Positions 56,149-59,103 of a stretch of 59,103 nucleotides of DNA are shown piece after piece (position 1 is the first letter of the stretch; each line of letters begins with the position of its first letter). A program made the position numbers and the translations under genes. The notes beneath the pieces are model-generated. The model ran no database searches. It was not told the origin of the DNA and worked only from the letters and a program-made list of their open reading frames with translations. The stretch is from NCBI GenBank assembly GCA_025999315.1, contig BNXD01000002.1, forward strand, positions 1-59,103. The letters run 5' to 3'. This DNA comes from Bacteroidia bacterium. Its GTDB lineage: Bacteria > Bacteroidota > Bacteroidia > Bacteroidales > Rikenellaceae.

Positions 56149-56160
56149 TTAAACGATTAA
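56149..56160 (-). promoter_or_regulatory. Operator abutting the MFS start codon
   Basis: TTAAACGATTAA on the plus strand, identical to 30777-30788, three bases upstream of the MFS ATG. A TAATTTCG -7-like box lies about 30 bases further upstream on the minus strand. Confidence 0.65.
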
Positions 56161-56742
56161 TATTGGTTTATTTCTGCGAAATTAAACATTTTTTCGGAGA
56201 AACCGTTCCGAACGGCAAAAAAAGAGTTTCCATGTTTGAAATTAGAAAAGTGTTTGTGTTTACAGAATGCGAATTAACAGTTCGTATATAGAACAAAGAA
56301 CGTTACATGGTGGATATATAGCGATACTGTTGGGGATGGATTTCGGCCAAGCCGACCCTGCAGAGTTTGCTCAGACAAAAAAACGAAGCTATCCAAATGG
56401 GTCATCTTATCCATATAAAATGACATTTGCGAGACAGTCGATTTTTTCGATATTTTATCGGTCTGGGATTTTGAATATTCAGATTTAAGGATTATAACGA
56501 TGATGTCAAGGCAACTAAAATAGCCGGACAAGATGTAGGCCGCCTTCTCAAAAAAGTTCTTATCGAAGACCCGAGAACTTTTGTAACAGAAAAAGGGGCC
56601 TGCTGTCGGCTTTATCGCTGATACTGCCAGAAAAAACCAACTTTATCCTTTTTTGGCATTAAAGTCTGTTGATCAATATACTTGATTATTGAACAGACCT
56701 GAGTAGTTACCTAATTACACTGATTTTCACGAATAAATTCCA
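56161..56742. other. AT-rich gap with a solo element end and decayed coding sequence
   Basis: Bases 56268-56282 (TGCGAATTAACAGTT) equal the terminus of the 359-bp element at 21453-21811, but no partner end is seen. From about 56488 to 56616 one plus-strand frame reads a coherent stretch of about 43 residues (including IAGQDVGRLLKKVLIEDPR) before a stop, with no start or homologue I recognise; it may be a gene remnant. The rest shows nothing clear. Confidence 0.4.
56664..56698 (-). terminator. Possible terminator of the ankyrin gene
   Basis: GTCTGTT (56664-56670) pairs with AACAGAC (56692-56698), with further partial pairing inside. On the minus strand the hairpin is followed by TTTAATG. It lies 45 bases beyond the stop codon of the ankyrin-repeat gene. 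Confidence 0.4.
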
Positions 56743-57528
56743 TTATGCCATTTTTCCAAGTAAATCTAATATTTCTTTGCTTAACTCGTGTGTTTTTGCC
56801 CACTCCAAACAGGTTTGACCGTAGATGTTTTTTACAGAAACATCTGCGCCCATTTCTAATAACCGCTTTACAAGCGCCTCTTCTTTCCCTGTGATTACCT
56901 CGTGCAGCGCAGTGCTTACGCCACCGACAGAAAAGTTAAAGGGTTTGTTTACAGGAACTTTTTTGTCCAACAGAAAATTCAGTACTTCTACATTATTGTT
57001 ATATGCAGCAGAATAAACCGAATCGCCATCATCTATTCCCGTTTTTTCTATCACTTTTTTTACCGTGTCAAGTCCAAAAAGTCCAATGGTTTCAAAAATA
57101 CCCTTATCGTTTATTATGTCGTATCCGCTATCAAGCATCGCCTCAAGCAATTCATCGAACATACCTATTCGCTTGTCCTCAGAACGTTGAGCACCGAAAA
57201 AAGCCCGCCAAGTGTATGAACGCCCGTCGCTAAGAGGATATGCCGAAGTGATTAACGGCGTAATGTATTTGATAATTTCAAGTTGCGCCTTTTGTTCCTT
57301 GTATTTTTTTGTTTCCAAAATAAAGGTAAGATACCACGTCTGCGTGTTAAGCGCATAGTCGTACACGGTGTAGGGATTGTTTTCGTCAAAGATATTTCCC
57401 TTTTTGATTGTTAGAATTTCGTTAGGGTCAAAACCATCGGTAATGTAGCCCTTAATTGCTTCTAAATCACTATTGTCAAATGCTTTAATAATTGCTTTTA
57501 ACTCTTTTTGATTGAATTTTTTTGTCAT
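56743..57528 (-). CDS. Ankyrin-repeat protein
   Basis: The 261-residue protein has no signal peptide or membrane segment. Residues about 165-255 contain ankyrin-like repeats (DSVYSAAYNNNVEVLNFLLDKK; STALHEVITGKEEALVKRLLEMGADVSVKNIYGQTCLEWAK), and an earlier degenerate one opens the protein (DNSDLEAIKGYITDGFDPN). These repeats bind proteins; the partner is unknown. Codon use is far more AT-rich than in the neighbouring PUL, and a strong Shine-Dalgarno (AGGAGA, nine bases from the ATG) is atypical of the window. Together with the adjacent IS remnant this suggests horizontal acquisition. It might be an immunity protein or antitoxin, but nothing nearby shows a partner. Confidence 0.8.
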   Translation of the reverse strand: MTKKFNQKELKAIIKAFDNSDLEAIKGYITDGFDPNEILTIKKGNIFDENNPYTVYDYALNTQTWYLTFILETKKYKEQKAQLEIIKYITPLITSAYPLSDGRSYTWRAFFGAQRSEDKRIGMFDELLEAMLDSGYDIINDKGIFETIGLFGLDTVKKVIEKTGIDDGDSVYSAAYNNNVEVLNFLLDKKVPVNKPFNFSVGGVSTALHEVITGKEEALVKRLLEMGADVSVKNIYGQTCLEWAKTHELSKEILDLLGKMA

Positions 57529-57587
57529 TTTTTTATCTCCTGTAATTTAAAATTTATAAAATATGTTTTTGTAAAATTACACATTTC

Positions 57588-58953
57588 TCCTGACTTTGAC
57601 ACTTCAAGAAATCTAAATTTGTAACTAACTGACATATTGTTGTTTGCGGGCTTTGCGACACCAAAATGGGTATCGCAAGCCACAAGAAGTGCTATATTTG
57701 CAGTATGTTTGTAAGGAAAAAGAGCAATCGGTCATGCACCACAAGTGTGGTCATAGTTGCCAAAGATAGCGGTAGCACTACTTATGTAAAAACCATCGGA
57801 ACAAGTTCTGATGCATCTGAGATAGAAACGTTGTATCAACAAGGGAAAAAGTGGCTGTCAGCTTATCTTGGCGAGCGCGATGTGTTTACAGAGCATACAC
57901 GGGAGCAGGAAGAACAGCAAGTTACAGAAGCGTTGTTGTCTACTATTGAAAATATATTGCTTAATGGGACTCAACTGATATTGAATCAGGTGTTTCAACG
58001 GGTTGGATTTGACCAAATAGAGGATGACATATTGAAACATTTGGTTGTTTCGCGTATTTGTCAGCCACGCAGCAAGGTTGCAACGGTTGATTACTTGAAG
58101 TCGCATTTTGATGAAGATGTAGCACTTCATAAGATTTATCGTTATTTGGACAAATTGCACGACACTCAAAAGGATACAGTCCAGCAGATAAGCGTTGACC
58201 ATACTCGCCGAATTTTAGGAGGAAAAATCGGACTTGTCTTTTACGATGTAACCACACTTTATTTTGAAACTGATTTTAGTGATGACTTGCGCAAAACAGG
58301 TTTTTCCAAAGACGGGAAACACGCCCAACCCCAGATAGTATTAGGTTTACTGGTAAGTTCCGGTGGCTATCCTTTAGCCTATTCCATTCACGAGGGCGAC
58401 AAGTACGAAGGACATACGATGCTGCCTGTTGTAGAGGATTTTGTAAAGCAGTTTGACTTGAAAGATTTTGTAGTAGTAGCCGATTCGGGGCTGATGAACA
58501 ATGATAATATCGAACTTTTGGAAAAGAAAAGCTACCAATATATCCTTGGGGCAAGAATAAAAAACGAAAGCCAACCGATTACCCAATGGCTTTTATCATT
58601 GGACAAACAGGACGGCTCATTTTACGAATATCAAAAAAACAGCGACTTCCCGCCTGATTGTCGGCTATTGTGAAAACAGGGCAAAGAAAGACCGCTACAA
58701 CCGAGAAAAGGGCATAAAACGGCTCGAAAAAGAATACAAAAGCGGTTCAATAACCAAGGACAAGATTAATAAGCGTGGGTACAACAAGTTTTTGGAAATA
58801 AGCGATGACATCAAAGCGACCATAAATTACGATAAAATCAAAGAAACGATGACAAAAACAATGTTGTTAACCCCAAGGCACAAGTCTATCGCCAAACTTT
58901 TTGATGATAATTTTTGGCAATCTTTTTAAGGTGTCGCATTGTCAAAGTCGGGA
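57588..58953 (+). mobile_element. Decayed IS1634-like insertion sequence
   Basis: Terminal inverted repeats TCCTGACTTTGACA (57588-57601) and the complement of TCCCGACTTTGACA (58940-58953) match at 13 of 14 positions and bracket a broken transposase gene. At 1366 bp the element is a few hundred bases short of a full IS1634-type element, consistent with the internal deletion in its gene. I see no clear target duplication. Confidence 0.75.
57705..58929 (+). pseudogene. IS1634-family transposase, frameshifted and deleted
   Basis: The start MFVRKKSNRS is the family's usual opening; an upstream in-frame ATG (57666) is less likely. Frame 1 runs to a stop at 58673 and contains the DDE-type blocks FYDVTTLYFE and VVADSGLMN. 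Reading then continues in a second frame from SRLIVGYCENRAKKDRYNREKG: one extra T near 58647-58648 (GACTTCC instead of GACTCC) explains the shift. The second frame passes from KATINYDKIK directly to MTKTMLLTPRHKSIAKLFDD, the family's extreme C-terminus, so about 100-150 residues, including the last catalytic acidic residue, appear to be missing near 58850. The enzyme cannot be active. Confidence 0.85.
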
Positions 58954-58963
58954 AATATTTACC

Positions 58964-58971
58964 TAACTTTG
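58964..58971 (+). promoter_or_regulatory. Promoter -7 box before the last gene
   Basis: TAACTTTG matches TAnnTTTG and lies 11 bases after the right end of the IS. The -33 position falls inside the IS end and has no TTTG, so the insertion probably replaced the original upstream promoter element. Confidence 0.5.
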
Positions 58972-59031
58972 CTCGTAAACCTTAGAAAATATCCGCTAAA
59001 GTTATCTTAAACCTAATTCAAATATGCAGAT

Positions 59032-59103
59032 ATGATAAAGATCAAATTTTTACTGATGAGCATTGCGGCCTGTTTGCTCTCGTTCTCATGTCAGGCGCAA
59101 ACT
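59032..59103 (+). CDS. Secreted or lipoprotein, first 24 codons only
   Basis: The frame is open to the window edge. The 24 residues form a signal sequence: basic start, hydrophobic core LLMSIAACLLSFSC, and a Cys20 in a loose Bacteroidetes lipobox (SFSC) followed by QAQT. Function cannot be told. Confidence 0.6.
   Translation, partial: MIKIKFLLMSIAACLLSFSCQAQT

Noticed and set aside
58633..58650. Programmed frameshift at the A7 tract in the transposase
   Set aside because: The second frame needs a +1 shift, not the -1 expected at A AAA AAC, and a single extra T at 58647-58648 explains it. The internal deletion also shows decay.

Overview
The window looks like a chromosomal stretch from a fairly GC-rich member of the Bacteroidales, most like the Rikenellaceae (Alistipes and relatives). 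The reasons are a SusC/SusD pair, promoters of the Bacteroidetes type (TTTG about 19 bases before TAnnTTTG), few Shine-Dalgarno sequences, and B-family genes such as a dsbD-like gene and a TrpB2-type trpB. The genus is an inference. I found no rRNA, tRNA or CRISPR array.

Bases 1-21315 hold housekeeping genes separated by long non-coding repeat blocks. The genes are a Spy/CpxP-like periplasmic protein, a TonB-type outer-membrane barrel, a ribD-like gene with its two domains in reversed order coupled to a metallophosphoesterase, an orphan trpB (TrpB2 type), rnr and dsbD (divergent), and pheT-guaA. The repeat blocks (1-1056, about 4950-5815, about 9790-12718) are mosaics of short modules rich in hairpins, several of which differ between copies by compensating base changes.

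Bases 22066-56145 look like one glycan-utilisation region. Two LacI-type regulators each accompany catabolic genes. The first controls a URO-D/MtaA-like protein and a GH92 enzyme with an N-terminal PL4-like domain. The second precedes a same-strand run of thirteen genes: a ROK kinase, SusC, SusD, two related surface lipoproteins, a GxGYxYP protein, an FAD oxidoreductase, a second GxGYxYP protein, GH92, GH38, a second URO-D-like protein, GmhA and a beta-helix lipoprotein. A convergent MFS sugar transporter closes it. Variants of one 12-base palindrome (TTAAACGTTTAA / TTAAACGATTAA) lie in front of the URO-D, lacI-2, ROK and MFS genes, so these units probably form one regulon. Two GH92s and a GH38 point to alpha-linked manno-configured sugars. 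A classical GmhA inside the operon raises the possibility that the sugar is a manno-heptose, and the URO-D-like proteins suggest methyl-group chemistry. Both are hypotheses.

Several small non-autonomous elements can be delimited: a 1107-bp element with 15-bp terminal inverted repeats and an 8-bp target duplication (29412-30518), a 359-bp element (21453-21811) inserted into an older fold-back element, a 203-bp fold-back inserted exactly after a stop codon (38215-38417), and two 160-bp fold-backs (8221-8380, 10878-11037).

Bases 56146-59103 are AT-rich and probably acquired: decayed sequence, an ankyrin-repeat gene with a strong Shine-Dalgarno, and an IS1634-like element whose transposase is broken by a frameshift and an internal deletion. 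The window ends in the first 24 codons of a secreted protein.
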